A program made the translations under genes and the position numbers. Of a stretch of 64,000 nt of DNA, positions 9,712 through 18,084 are shown one piece after another. Below the pieces are notes generated by a model. It had not been told where the DNA came from, searched no databases, and was given only the letters and a program-made list of their open reading frames with translations. Numbering within the stretch: the first letter of the stretch is position 1; every line of letters begins with the position of its first letter. Source of the DNA: Marinitoga litoralis (GTDB taxonomy: Bacteria > Thermotogota > Thermotogae > Petrotogales > Petrotogaceae); assembly GCF_016908145.1 (NCBI RefSeq), contig NZ_JAFBDI010000003.1, forward strand, positions 1 to 64,000, read 5' to 3'.

Positions 9712-10072
9712 GGGGACGAAACGGTTTCGACGGGGGTAGAGTAAGTCGGAAAGCGAGCCGTGGAAGACTGTTACCACGTAAAACAATCGGTCAAAAAGAG
9801 AATTGCCGAAGAAAATTACGCATTAGCTGCTTAATATAATATAGCAGCCGTCCTAACAGCCGTTCTGGGTCAAATGGTTGATTAGGACGTCATAATTATG
9901 ACCCTTACCTAAAAATCTTGCTCCCGGGTTTTTAGGGACAGCTTAGGGAGATAGCTTAATCTTATCCTGCCTGTGGGAGAAGATTAAGCGAAATTTAAAA
10001 CACAGGCTGCGCTCGGAGACGTCCGGCTTACTCTGCTTTCGGACGCGGGTTCGACTCCCGCCGTCTCCACCA
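9712..10072 (+). ncRNA. ssrA: tmRNA (transfer-messenger RNA)
   Basis: Rescues ribosomes stalled on broken mRNA together with SmpB (gene at 44135). The 5' end GGGGACG pairs with CGTCTCC before the A and encoded CCA at the 3' end, forming the tRNA-like acceptor stem with one G-U pair. The hallmark GGTTTCGACGGG follows the 5' strand and a T-arm with GGTTCGACTCC lies near the 3' end. The length, 361 bases, is typical. Internal G+C-rich segments give pseudoknots. A consensus promoter lies upstream and a terminator downstream, so this is a monocistronic gene. Confidence 0.97.
9805..9834 (+). other. tmRNA proteolysis tag reading frame
   Basis: The frame starting at GCC 9805 encodes AEENYALAA and stops at TAA 9832-9834. 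An ALAA end is the usual protease-recognised tag terminus. The resume codon is inferred from the length and the Ala start. The stop codon and neighbouring bases can pair with AGCAGC just downstream, the usual helix enclosing the tag stop. Confidence 0.8.
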
Positions 10073-10089
10073 TATTTCAAGTTATTTTT

Positions 10090-10115
10090 AAAGCCCTAGT
10101 AAGGGCTTTTTTATT
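10090..10115 (+). terminator. rho-independent terminator of ssrA
   Basis: AAAGCCCT and AGGGCTTT flank a 4-base loop and are followed by a T-run. It lies 17 bases after the tmRNA CCA end. Confidence 0.88.
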
Positions 10116-10181
10116 ATTGATAATTATTCTAGATATTTTATAATTATAGAATTCATTAACTAAAAAATATAAAAAAATTAT

Positions 10182-10210
10182 TTGAAAAATGAAAAATAAT
10201 ATGGTAAACT
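10182..10210 (+). promoter_or_regulatory. sigma-70-type promoter of the first degV-family gene
   Basis: TTGAAA (10182-10187), 17-base spacer, TAAACT (10205-10210), then 39 bases to the ATG. The -35 is good and the -10 weaker. Confidence 0.6.
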
Positions 10211-10249
10211 TTAAAAGAAAAAATTAAAAAAGAAGTGAGAGGATATTAT

Positions 10250-11107
10250 ATGTCAGTAAAGATTTTAACAGATAGTACAAGTTATTTAGATGATGAAATA
10301 TGTAATAAACTAGATATAAAAAAGATTTCGCTTTATGTATCTTGGGATAATCTAAGCATGAAGGAAGTTGAAGTAGATAATAATGAATTTTATCGCATGA
10401 TTGAAGAAAAGGGGATACCAAAATCCTCTCAACCTTCTGTTGGAGAAATGTACGAAGAAATGAAAAAAATTGTTGAAAAAGGCGATAGCCTTGTTTGTGT
10501 TTTTCTTTCATCAGAAATGAGTGGAACCTATTCCTCAGCACTTATGGTGAAAGATATGATACTTAAAGACTATAAAGATGCAAAAATAGAAATTATTGAC
10601 TCTAAGTCTAATTGTATGCAACTTGGTTTTGCCGTAATGGCAGGAGCTAAAGCTGTAAAGGAAGGGAAGACATTAGATGAAGTTGTAGAGGCTATAAACC
10701 AAAATATCAGAAGAAGCAGGTTTTTGTTTATACCTGATAATCTGGAATATTTGAAAAAGGGTGGAAGAATAGGATCTGCTAAAGCACTTATTGGGAATAT
10801 TTTAAAGATTATTCCTATATTAACAGTTGAAGATGGGAAAACATCAATATTAACTAAAGTTAGAACTAAGAAAAATGCAGTTGCAACAATGGTAAATAAG
10901 GTTATTAAGGATAAATCAATTTATGGTCTAAAAGAAATTGTTGTTCATCATATCAATTGTTATGAAGAAGCAATAGAACTTTCAAAAGTTGTGAAAGAGA
11001 AGTTAAGTATTAAACCAAAAATCGTAGATATAGGACCTGTAATTGGACTTCATGTAGGCCCGGGTGCTATAGGACTAGTTTATTATACAGAAAAGGATAT
11101 GAGGTAA
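10250..11107 (+). CDS. DegV-family fatty acid-binding protein
   Basis: DegV/FakB proteins bind a single long-chain fatty acid and, in bacteria with FakA kinase, present it for phosphorylation and entry into phospholipid synthesis. This 285-residue protein begins VKILTDSTSYL, carries SQPSVGE at about residue 60, SSEMSGTYSSA near 86-96, the loop LEYLKKGGRIG and a C-terminal GLHVGPGAIG, all family hallmarks. The ATG at 10250 has a GAGAGGA ribosome site; an in-frame GTG 15 bases upstream lacks one. It stands alone with its own promoter and shares a bidirectional terminator with the convergent pel-region gene. A second paralog is in the fatty acid operon at 26838. No FakA kinase was seen in the window, so the lipid role is inferred from the family. 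Confidence 0.88.
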   Translation: MSVKILTDSTSYLDDEICNKLDIKKISLYVSWDNLSMKEVEVDNNEFYRMIEEKGIPKSSQPSVGEMYEEMKKIVEKGDSLVCVFLSSEMSGTYSSALMVKDMILKDYKDAKIEIIDSKSNCMQLGFAVMAGAKAVKEGKTLDEVVEAINQNIRRSRFLFIPDNLEYLKKGGRIGSAKALIGNILKIIPILTVEDGKTSILTKVRTKKNAVATMVNKVIKDKSIYGLKEIVVHHINCYEEAIELSKVVKEKLSIKPKIVDIGPVIGLHVGPGAIGLVYYTEKDMR

Positions 11108-11144
11108 TAAAAATTACATTTATTTTTATATAGTCTTTTAACAA

Positions 11145-11169
11145 AAAAATGCCCTTATCGGGCATTTTT
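11145..11169. terminator. bidirectional terminator between the convergent degV and pel-region genes
   Basis: AAAAATGCCC (11145-11154) and GGGCATTTTT (11160-11169) flank the loop TTATC, with A and T runs on opposite sides, so it can stop transcription both ways. It contains the stop codon and last codons of the leftward glycosyltransferase gene. Confidence 0.9.
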
Positions 11170-12624
11170 GTTTTTTAAGTATTCAATTAGTATAATATTG
11201 TCTATTTTTTTAGAACTATCAAAGAAATATTCTGGAATTTCAAGATATTTATCTTTCTTTATAGGATTTTTTAAATATTTTTCTATGTTTTCAAGATATC
11301 TTTTAGCTGTAATTTCCCATGTATAATTTTTTAATACTCTTTCTTTTCCTAATTTTGAATATTTGTCAAAATTTTTAAGTCCTTCTATCATACCATCAAT
11401 TATATTATTTGTATCAAATGGATCAATTAACACTCCATAATTTCCATTGTCAAAAGCTTCAGTGGGGCCACCATTTTTTGTTGCAACTATAGCCATCCCT
11501 ACAGCTGCAGCTTCTATTGGGGCTAAACCAAAAGGCTCATAAAAGGCTGGTAAAACGAATATAGATTTTTTTCTAACAAAATATCTATATGCGCTCGCTA
11601 ACTCTTCTTGGCCTGGAACATCAAAAATTGAAACTTTACCTATTAAATTATTTTTTTCAATAATCTCTTTAATTTCTAATAATATTTTTCTTTCTTTTTC
11701 AGATAATTTATCTATATCCTCAAATCCATTTTTAATACCTCGTACAAAAATTACTAAATTAGCTATTTCTTGTAATTCCTTTGATTGAGAATAAGCTTTT
11801 ACAGCACCAATGTGATTTTTCTTTTCATCAACTCTGCTTGATAATACAATATACTGTTTATTTGTATCTTTTATATCTCTAATTAAGTTTTTTTCTATTT
11901 CGATCCAGAATTTATTATCTATTTCCTTACTTATATTTGAAAAAATATTAATATTTACTCCAGGAGGTATTACTTTGAATTTAGAATCATCATTAATATC
12001 TATAGCGCCATTATATAGTTGATGTGCGTATTGTTCAAATCTTTCTAAATTTGTACTAACAATATTAAAAGCTGATCTGTTCATAGCAATTCTTTCTGCA
12101 TTAATTCTAATAGAGAAGTTATATTCATTATCAAAATCTTCAAAATTATCAATATTGACACCTAATTTATCTAATTTTTGAGCACCTAAAGAATGCGCTG
12201 TGAAAGAAAAAGGTATTTTTGACATTTTTTCAAATATTGCTCCAGCAATACCTCCATCGCCATAATGAGTAGTAATAAAATCTGGCTTAATATTATTTTT
12301 TTCATAATAACTTTTAATTCCTTGGGCAAAGTCTTTAAGAAATGGCCATAATAATTCTTTCCTTAAAAATTTTTCCCCTCCAAAGGGAATTCTAATAATG
12401 TTTAAATTATCATATCCATCATAATTATCAAAATCATATTTGAATTCCGGCCAATCATTATCATCGATTTTTCTAGTGAATATATCAACATTAACACCTA
12501 GTTTAGATAACTCCATTGCAACTTCTCTAACATATATCAATTGCCCACCAAAATCAGGATGTTCTGTGAGATATGAGCTATTTTTATCAAAATTACCTTG
12601 AGGATTTAAAAAAGCTATTCTCAT
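11155..12624 (-). CDS. GT4 glycosyltransferase, sucrose-phosphate-synthase-like
   Basis: Cytosolic retaining glycosyltransferase with GT-B fold, 489 residues. The N terminus MRIAFLNPQG, then FGGQLIYVREVAMELSKLG, is the acceptor-side signature shared by sucrose synthase, sucrose-phosphate synthase and mannosylfructose-phosphate synthase. The donor side has SSRVDEKKN and EPFGLAPIE, the E-x7-E motif, followed by GGPTEA. The sugar-phosphate product is not decidable by eye. It is last in the 13-gene leftward run and overlaps the glycoside hydrolase by 4 bases. With the PfkB sugar kinase two genes upstream it could make a disaccharide phosphate (sucrose-like or mannosylfructose-like compatible solute), or it could serve the exopolysaccharide; the first is more usual for this family. 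Confidence 0.8.
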   Translation of the reverse strand: MRIAFLNPQGNFDKNSSYLTEHPDFGGQLIYVREVAMELSKLGVNVDIFTRKIDDNDWPEFKYDFDNYDGYDNLNIIRIPFGGEKFLRKELLWPFLKDFAQGIKSYYEKNNIKPDFITTHYGDGGIAGAIFEKMSKIPFSFTAHSLGAQKLDKLGVNIDNFEDFDNEYNFSIRINAERIAMNRSAFNIVSTNLERFEQYAHQLYNGAIDINDDSKFKVIPPGVNINIFSNISKEIDNKFWIEIEKNLIRDIKDTNKQYIVLSSRVDEKKNHIGAVKAYSQSKELQEIANLVIFVRGIKNGFEDIDKLSEKERKILLEIKEIIEKNNLIGKVSIFDVPGQEELASAYRYFVRKKSIFVLPAFYEPFGLAPIEAAAVGMAIVATKNGGPTEAFDNGNYGVLIDPFDTNNIIDGMIEGLKNFDKYSKLGKERVLKNYTWEITAKRYLENIEKYLKNPIKKDKYLEIPEYFFDSSKKIDNIILIEYLKNKNAR

Positions 12625-13544
12625 TCTTTCACCTCTTTAAAATATTTTAATGCATCAGATAAGTCTTTTAATTTTTGATTTACATTTGCTGGATAACCAT
12701 AAAATCCATAAATATTACATAAATTAATAAAATCTTTAATAATATCTTCATTAGGATTTTTTGGATTATATACATAATCAGTAACAAGAACAAATTTTCC
12801 ATTATTTTTAATTTTTAATATATATTCTAGCCTTGAATTAATATATTCGTCAGAATTTTTTTTAGTTTTTTTATAAAATAAACTTTCTACACCTATTCCA
12901 GATATTGTATGTATATATTTATTATCATAATCATATTTAATTATATCTTCACCATTTTGTGGAACAACTAAAAATATAGGATTTTTTTTACGAGCATATT
13001 CAGCTATTTCAATAACAAGTTTAATCATTTCAGAAGCCGTTGCTTCAATATCATATCCATTTTTTGCCCAGAATTTATATGAATCAATTAAATCTAAATA
13101 CACTCCCATGAATCCTTGAGCGATTATTTTATCTAAATAATCAAAAATAATATTTTTCCAATCATCATACCAATATTTCACTTTGTAATTACCTGGCCAA
13201 TTGGGATTTTCTCCATCTATCCATGAAGGAGGATTTTCATCCCATTCATCTTTCCAATAATATCTATAATCCTCTGCTTCACCTATACTCAAATAGGCTA
13301 AAGGAATAATATCTAAAATTTTTAATTTATTTATATCATCATGTGTAAACTTTTTTTCATCTGTCCCATCTTTTGAATAATCTAAAATTACAAATTTTGG
13401 TCTATAATTACTAATTATATTATCAATATTTGGGCCATTTATTTGATAGATTATAGGAACTTCAATAATTTCTTTTTTTGGTATAAATAAAAAGGATATA
13501 AGTAATAAAAATATTGTTGTAATACTAATCAATTCTTTTGACAT
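12621..13544 (-). CDS. PelA-type/TM1410-family glycoside hydrolase (GH114/GH166-like)
   Basis: Predicted exported or membrane-anchored TIM-barrel hydrolase of 307 residues, the same family as Thermotoga TM1410 and related to the N-terminal hydrolase domain of PelA. An uncleaved-looking hydrophobic N terminus (about 4-22) is followed by FVILDYSKDG, the diagnostic YLSIGEAEDYRYYW, then GFMGVYLDLIDSY with two Asp, and VPQNGED. The family cleaves alpha-1,4-linked galactosamine-containing polymers in PelA and GH114 members; the substrate here is inferred. It shares the transcript with the pel core, is preceded by AGGTGA, and overlaps the next gene by 4 bases. In Pseudomonas the hydrolase and deacetylase are one PelA polypeptide; here they are separate genes. 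Confidence 0.8.
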   Translation of the reverse strand: MSKELISITTIFLLLISFLFIPKKEIIEVPIIYQINGPNIDNIISNYRPKFVILDYSKDGTDEKKFTHDDINKLKILDIIPLAYLSIGEAEDYRYYWKDEWDENPPSWIDGENPNWPGNYKVKYWYDDWKNIIFDYLDKIIAQGFMGVYLDLIDSYKFWAKNGYDIEATASEMIKLVIEIAEYARKKNPIFLVVPQNGEDIIKYDYDNKYIHTISGIGVESLFYKKTKKNSDEYINSRLEYILKIKNNGKFVLVTDYVYNPKNPNEDIIKDFINLCNIYGFYGYPANVNQKLKDLSDALKYFKEVKE

Positions 13545-13553
13545 AATTTCACC

Positions 13554-14459
13554 TTATATATTATATTTTTTTGTTAATTTCTTCCAATTATCAATAGGAG
13601 CAATTGCACCAGTATATTTTAATTTCTCAGCAGCAAAAGCTAATCCAACTTTTGTTGATTTAATAATATCTAATTTATTTAACAATCCTGTATAAATTCC
13701 AGACCATACTGCATCACCTGCACCAGTAACATCAATAATCTCAGTTGCATATGTAGGAATTGTTATTTCTACCTCATTATTTTTAACATATACACCATCT
13801 TTTCCCAAAGTAAAAATAATGTTTTTGAAATTATAATCATTAAAATATTTAATGTAGTTATTTAGACCATCTTTTCCAAAAATATGTTCCGCATCATCCA
13901 AAGATGGCTTAATAATATCCACATATGGTCCTAGTTCTTTAAGAACTTCAATTATTGAGTATTTATTATGCCACAACAATTTCCTATAATTTGGATCAAA
14001 CCCAATAATTATATTATGTTTTTTTGCTATTTTTATTAAATTCAAAATATTTTCATATTGTTTAGTTTCAGAAACTGCCCATGATGAAATATGCATTATT
14101 TTAAATTTGCTTAAATCAATATTTTCAGGAATGTTTAAATTTAACGAAGCATTTCTATAAGCTTTAAATTCTGGCGTATCTTTTGATTTATTCACAAAAA
14201 CTATATCTGTATTATGTTTAGGGGAAATAGACAAATAATCTGTTTTAACTGAATAACTTTTTAAAAAATCAACAATGTATTTTCCAAAAGGGTCTTCGCC
14301 AACTGTGGATAATAAATAACTATTAATTCCCTGATTGGAAAGGTTAATAGCAATGTTTGCAGGTGATCCGCCAAAATACTTATTGAAAACGGTTGCATTT
14401 TTTAATGATGAAGAATCTGTAATCATATCTATTAAAACTTCACCAATTGATAAAAACAT
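13554..14459 (-). CDS. PfkB-family sugar kinase (fructokinase-like)
   Basis: ATP-dependent cytosolic kinase of 301 residues. It starts FLSIGEVLIDM, has FGGSPANIAINLS near residue 30, FDPNYR about 160 and the ATP/anion-hole signature DVTGAGDAVWSG near 255 with the catalytic Asp. The GGSPAN form is common in fructokinases and 2-keto-3-deoxygluconate kinases. The start at 14459 follows AAGGAGTGA; the longer ORF start lies inside the nitrilase gene. With the downstream sucrose-phosphate-synthase-like enzyme, phosphorylation of fructose is a reasonable but unproven guess. Confidence 0.88.
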   Translation of the reverse strand: MFLSIGEVLIDMITDSSSLKNATVFNKYFGGSPANIAINLSNQGINSYLLSTVGEDPFGKYIVDFLKSYSVKTDYLSISPKHNTDIVFVNKSKDTPEFKAYRNASLNLNIPENIDLSKFKIMHISSWAVSETKQYENILNLIKIAKKHNIIIGFDPNYRKLLWHNKYSIIEVLKELGPYVDIIKPSLDDAEHIFGKDGLNNYIKYFNDYNFKNIIFTLGKDGVYVKNNEVEITIPTYATEIIDVTGAGDAVWSGIYTGLLNKLDIIKSTKVGLAFAAEKLKYTGAIAPIDNWKKLTKKYNI

Positions 14460-14463
14460 AAAA

Positions 14464-15249
14464 TCACTCCTTGTAATATTCGGGACTTCTATCTTCAAAA
14501 ATATTATTATATTTATTTAAATTTTTGTTATTAGCTTCGCTCGGATCAATTTCTATAACTTTAACTTTATCTCCTTTTTCAGGAAGTCTAATTAAAACCT
14601 CGCCTTTTGGATTAGTTATTTGGCTCATTCCAGTGAATTTATTAGAATTTAATAAGTTAATTTCTTCTCCCCACCTATTTGAGGTAACAATAAAAACTCT
14701 ATTTTCTAAAGATCTAAATTTATTTGCTTCTTGACAATAAGGCATTACTAAATTTGCACTATGAGCAATAATTTGTGCCCCTTTTAAAGCTAAAGTTCTA
14801 AAAGATTCAGGAAAAAACCAATCAAAACAAATAGCTAATCCTACTTTTACGCCATCAACATCTTCAACCCAAAAACCAGTATTACCTTTTTCAAAAAATA
14901 ATTTTTCTTCATAAAATAAATGAGTTTTTCTGTATATTCTATAACTTCCATCTTTTTTTAATAAAATGGAAGAATTATAAAATTTATTTTCATATTTTTC
15001 AACAAAACCAAATACTATGTTTATTTTCTTTGAAACAGCTAAGTCTCTAAACGCTTGTATAGAATATCCCTTTTTGTCTTCAGCTACCCATTCAACTTCA
15101 TTTTTTGTATTAAAAGTATATCCAGTAAATGCTAATTCGGGGAAAACAAAAAGATCAGCATTTTCATTTTTTATTAATTTTATTCCTTTTTCAACATTTT
15201 CCTTAATTTGGAACAGTTCTGGTTTGAATTGAACTAATCCTATTTTCAT
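14464..15249 (-). CDS. carbon-nitrogen hydrolase (nitrilase superfamily)
   Basis: 261-residue cytosolic amidohydrolase. The Glu-Lys-Cys triad is present: PELAFTGY (Glu), YRKTHLF (Lys) and AICFDWFFPE (Cys). The substrate is unknown; omega-amidase, N-carbamoylputrescine amidase-like and general amidases share these motifs. An in-frame GTG 9 bases upstream exists, but GAAGGGTG sits correctly for the ATG at 15249, leaving 1 base between it and the cyclo-ligase stop. It is embedded in the pel transcript without an obvious link to polysaccharide synthesis. A role in metabolite repair alongside the folate enzyme is possible. Confidence 0.85.
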   Translation of the reverse strand: MKIGLVQFKPELFQIKENVEKGIKLIKNENADLFVFPELAFTGYTFNTKNEVEWVAEDKKGYSIQAFRDLAVSKKINIVFGFVEKYENKFYNSSILLKKDGSYRIYRKTHLFYEEKLFFEKGNTGFWVEDVDGVKVGLAICFDWFFPESFRTLALKGAQIIAHSANLVMPYCQEANKFRSLENRVFIVTSNRWGEEINLLNSNKFTGMSQITNPKGEVLIRLPEKGDKVKVIEIDPSEANNKNLNKYNNIFEDRSPEYYKE

Positions 15250-15250
15250 A

Positions 15251-15790
15251 TTATTCACCCTTCAGTATTCTGTTTTCTGTGATTATCATATCCATCTTTA
15301 TATCATGTTCAAATGAAGGTAGTTCTTCAACGACTTGAAAATCAAAGGCAATTCCAATTAGGAATCCTCGTTTATGTTTAGAAAAGTATCTATCATAATA
15401 ACCGCCACCATAACCTAAGCGATAGAATTTCATATCAAAAGCAACGCCTGGTATTAAGAACACATCTATATTATTACTATAATAATTTCCGATTGGTTCC
15501 ATAATACCAAATTTACCTTTTTCAAAATCATTCATAGATGATATTTTTACAAAAATCATATCATTACCAACAATCTTGGGGAAAAAGATATTTTTTTCTT
15601 TTATAATTTCTAATAGAGGCAAAATATTTACTTCTTTTCTAAATGGATAATACATTGCAATGTTATTATAATTAAAATTATTAATGGTATTTCTAATATT
15701 TTCTAAAATAATCATACTTTTTTTAGCATATTCTTCTTCGGGTAGTTCTTTTCTTTTTTTTAATAAAGCTTTTCTAATAACATCTTTCAT
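15251..15790 (-). CDS. 5-formyltetrahydrofolate cyclo-ligase
   Basis: Converts 5-formyl-THF to 5,10-methenyl-THF with ATP, a folate salvage/repair step. The 179-residue protein has an N-terminal basic helix RKALLKKRKEL, VFLIPGVAFD near residue 110 and the diagnostic GYGGGYYDRY about 128-137. Length is normal. It overlaps the end of the deacetylase gene by one base (TAATG) and is followed 1 base later by the nitrilase, so it belongs to the same leftward transcript. A housekeeping passenger in this operon. Confidence 0.93.
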   Translation of the reverse strand: MKDVIRKALLKKRKELPEEEYAKKSMIILENIRNTINNFNYNNIAMYYPFRKEVNILPLLEIIKEKNIFFPKIVGNDMIFVKISSMNDFEKGKFGIMEPIGNYYSNNIDVFLIPGVAFDMKFYRLGYGGGYYDRYFSKHKRGFLIGIAFDFQVVEELPSFEHDIKMDMIITENRILKGE

Positions 15791-18084
15791 TAAAATTCAC
15801 CTAAAAACTCTACACTTAAAATATTTTTGTTCATTTCAATTATGTATAAATTATTGTCTCTATAATAATGAATAATTTTTCCACCAGAAACTTTTCTTAT
15901 ATTATTTTTACTTTTTATCATAAAATACTTTGGAAATAATGACGAATTAGGAATTATTACTTTTAAATTATTTTCATTATATTCATATTTAACATCTTGT
16001 GTTAAGTAATCAAAGAAAAATGGATATGCTTCAGATGCCGTTTGATTTCTTAACCATGGAAATTTAGATTTTATTGTATTATAAAATGTTTCTAAATTAT
16101 TATACATTTGATCCCAATTTAGATTTTCTGGATTTCTATCTTTAGCAAAAACATCATCTGGATGTATAAAATGTTGAAAAGATCCAAAATTAGCTAATGT
16201 ATTTATTGTTGAGAGATAAACTCTACTTAATGGATAATATCCATATGTAGATCTAGGGATTATTATTGTAAAATTATGTCTTATTTCAAATTCCGATAAA
16301 TAAATATTATCTTCATATACTGTTCCAACAGTTTTTATTGTAGGAATAGCTTCTAAAAGATTATTTAATCCAAAGTCATCAATTAAGTTATTTGGTGCAA
16401 CATAACTACTAATTATGACTTCATGACCAATGATTTCGCTAATAAAGTCCTTTGCAGCTTTTAAACTTAATTTTATATTTTCAGGATTTGCCCATCTGTC
16501 TTTAGTTAATGAATTGTGATTATATCCATGTAATCCTAATTCAAAATCAGTATTGCTAATTTCTTTCATAGCTTTATATGGATAATTTTTTTTACTAATA
16601 AAAAATTCAGTAAATTCAAATGGTGGATTACTAGAACCATTATAACTTAATGGAGTTACAAAAGTATATTTTATATTATATTTTTCTGCAAATTTTTTTA
16701 TTGAAGGCCACCAAATTTCATAATAATACTCATCATCTGTAACTTTCTTTCCATTTATTTCAACTTTTTCTATATTATATGATGGTAATGGGAAATCATC
16801 AATATAAAATATGAAAGAATTTAATAAACCAGCAATAGATGAATCTTGCATCTCGAGAATAGATTGTAAAATTAACCCTCTAACACCTTTTAAAATAATA
16901 CCTGGATATATGTATCCTATATATCCCTTATTAACTTTTTCATACCAAATTGCAGGAACTTTTGTACTGTCATTTTCTAAATATGCTAAAATTGTATGGT
17001 TTTCGTTTAAAGAAATATTAAATGTAATTTTAAAATTTCTATTAAATACAGTTCCGTTTTCAGCATTTCCTATAGGGAATAGTTGTTTAGAAAAAAAGAT
17101 TTTTGATATATTAATGTCATCTATTTTAGTATAAACATTCCAAGGTGTATTATAAATATCTGTTGAAAATATTAAAGAACCACCATTATTTATAAATCTT
17201 TCAATAGTTTTTGTTTTTCTATATCTCGAATCTGTATTCCAAATTATATATCTATAAGGCAAAAGATCAAATAAGGAGAGATTATAAAAATCATCTACAT
17301 TAATAAATTCATAATTTATCTTGGCATATTTAAATATTGTTTTTAATTCATTTTGAGAATATAAATACCCTTTTTCATCAAATTTTGTTTTAATAATTAA
17401 AACCTTATTTTTTGTACCAACTTTTTGATTTGTTAATTTTAAAAGTAGTTTTTCAATATTAAAAATAATATTTCCTTCTTTATCAATGAAACTATTAAAA
17501 ATAGCGCCACCACCATTTTCAGATAATATTATCATTGGATATTCTTCGTTTTCAATTTCAAAAGATAATAATATATCGTCTTTTCCAAAAGTTATATATT
17601 TTTCTACAGGACGTGTAATATTAGTAGCAGGAGTAGAAATGAAAAAATCATTGTTAACATTAAGAGTATAATTTTCTAAATTTTTATATCCATACATATA
17701 ATGAATACCTAATTTGTTTAATAAATTATTTATTTCTCTTATATTAGACGTGACTCCTAAATTATTAAAGAAAAAGAAAAATCCGCCATTTTCAACAAAA
17801 GTTGCTAATTGTCTTAAGTATAATGAAGAATCTTTTAAATCAGGTGAATAATACCAACTAATAACCCCAAAATAATCGTCATTTTTGATTCTATAATAAT
17901 TCATGTTTTCAACATTATTAAATTCATATTCAATATCATATTTTTCCAATAGAGGAACAATATGATATTTGAACATATATTCACCATATTGTTCAGAATT
18001 TTTATATAATAATAATAATTTTTTTTGACCAAATAAAGATAATGATAATACTAATAATAAAATAAAAATAATAGTTTTTTTCAT
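15790..18084 (-). CDS. exported PelA-type polysaccharide deacetylase (DUF2194-like)
   Basis: Probably de-N-acetylates the exopolysaccharide outside the inner membrane. The 764-residue protein starts with a signal peptide (about 1-20). Residues 22-220 and 225-420 look like two repeats of a Rossmann/glutamine-amidotransferase-like fold, each with a FVENGGFFFFFN- or FINNGGSLIFSTD-type segment. From 422 on comes a CE4/NodB-like domain: YIDDFP (Asp 429/430), H519-x3-H523 in LHGYNHNS, and HPDD at 641-644, fitting the catalytic base and metal ligands of PelA deacetylases. It overlaps pelG by 4 bases. This domain order resembles the separate deacetylase of Gram-positive pel operons. The deacetylase assignment is good; the substrate is inferred from neighbours. 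Confidence 0.8.
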   Translation of the reverse strand: MKKTIIFILLLVLSLSLFGQKKLLLLYKNSEQYGEYMFKYHIVPLLEKYDIEYEFNNVENMNYYRIKNDDYFGVISWYYSPDLKDSSLYLRQLATFVENGGFFFFFNNLGVTSNIREINNLLNKLGIHYMYGYKNLENYTLNVNNDFFISTPATNITRPVEKYITFGKDDILLSFEIENEEYPMIILSENGGGAIFNSFIDKEGNIIFNIEKLLLKLTNQKVGTKNKVLIIKTKFDEKGYLYSQNELKTIFKYAKINYEFINVDDFYNLSLFDLLPYRYIIWNTDSRYRKTKTIERFINNGGSLIFSTDIYNTPWNVYTKIDDINISKIFFSKQLFPIGNAENGTVFNRNFKITFNISLNENHTILAYLENDSTKVPAIWYEKVNKGYIGYIYPGIILKGVRGLILQSILEMQDSSIAGLLNSFIFYIDDFPLPSYNIEKVEINGKKVTDDEYYYEIWWPSIKKFAEKYNIKYTFVTPLSYNGSSNPPFEFTEFFISKKNYPYKAMKEISNTDFELGLHGYNHNSLTKDRWANPENIKLSLKAAKDFISEIIGHEVIISSYVAPNNLIDDFGLNNLLEAIPTIKTVGTVYEDNIYLSEFEIRHNFTIIIPRSTYGYYPLSRVYLSTINTLANFGSFQHFIHPDDVFAKDRNPENLNWDQMYNNLETFYNTIKSKFPWLRNQTASEAYPFFFDYLTQDVKYEYNENNLKVIIPNSSLFPKYFMIKSKNNIRKVSGGKIIHYYRDNNLYIIEMNKNILSVEFLGEF

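Noticed and set aside
10235-10249. GTG start 15 bases upstream for the first DegV protein
   Set aside because: That GTG falls within the ribosome site region; the ATG at 10250 has GAGAGGA at good spacing.
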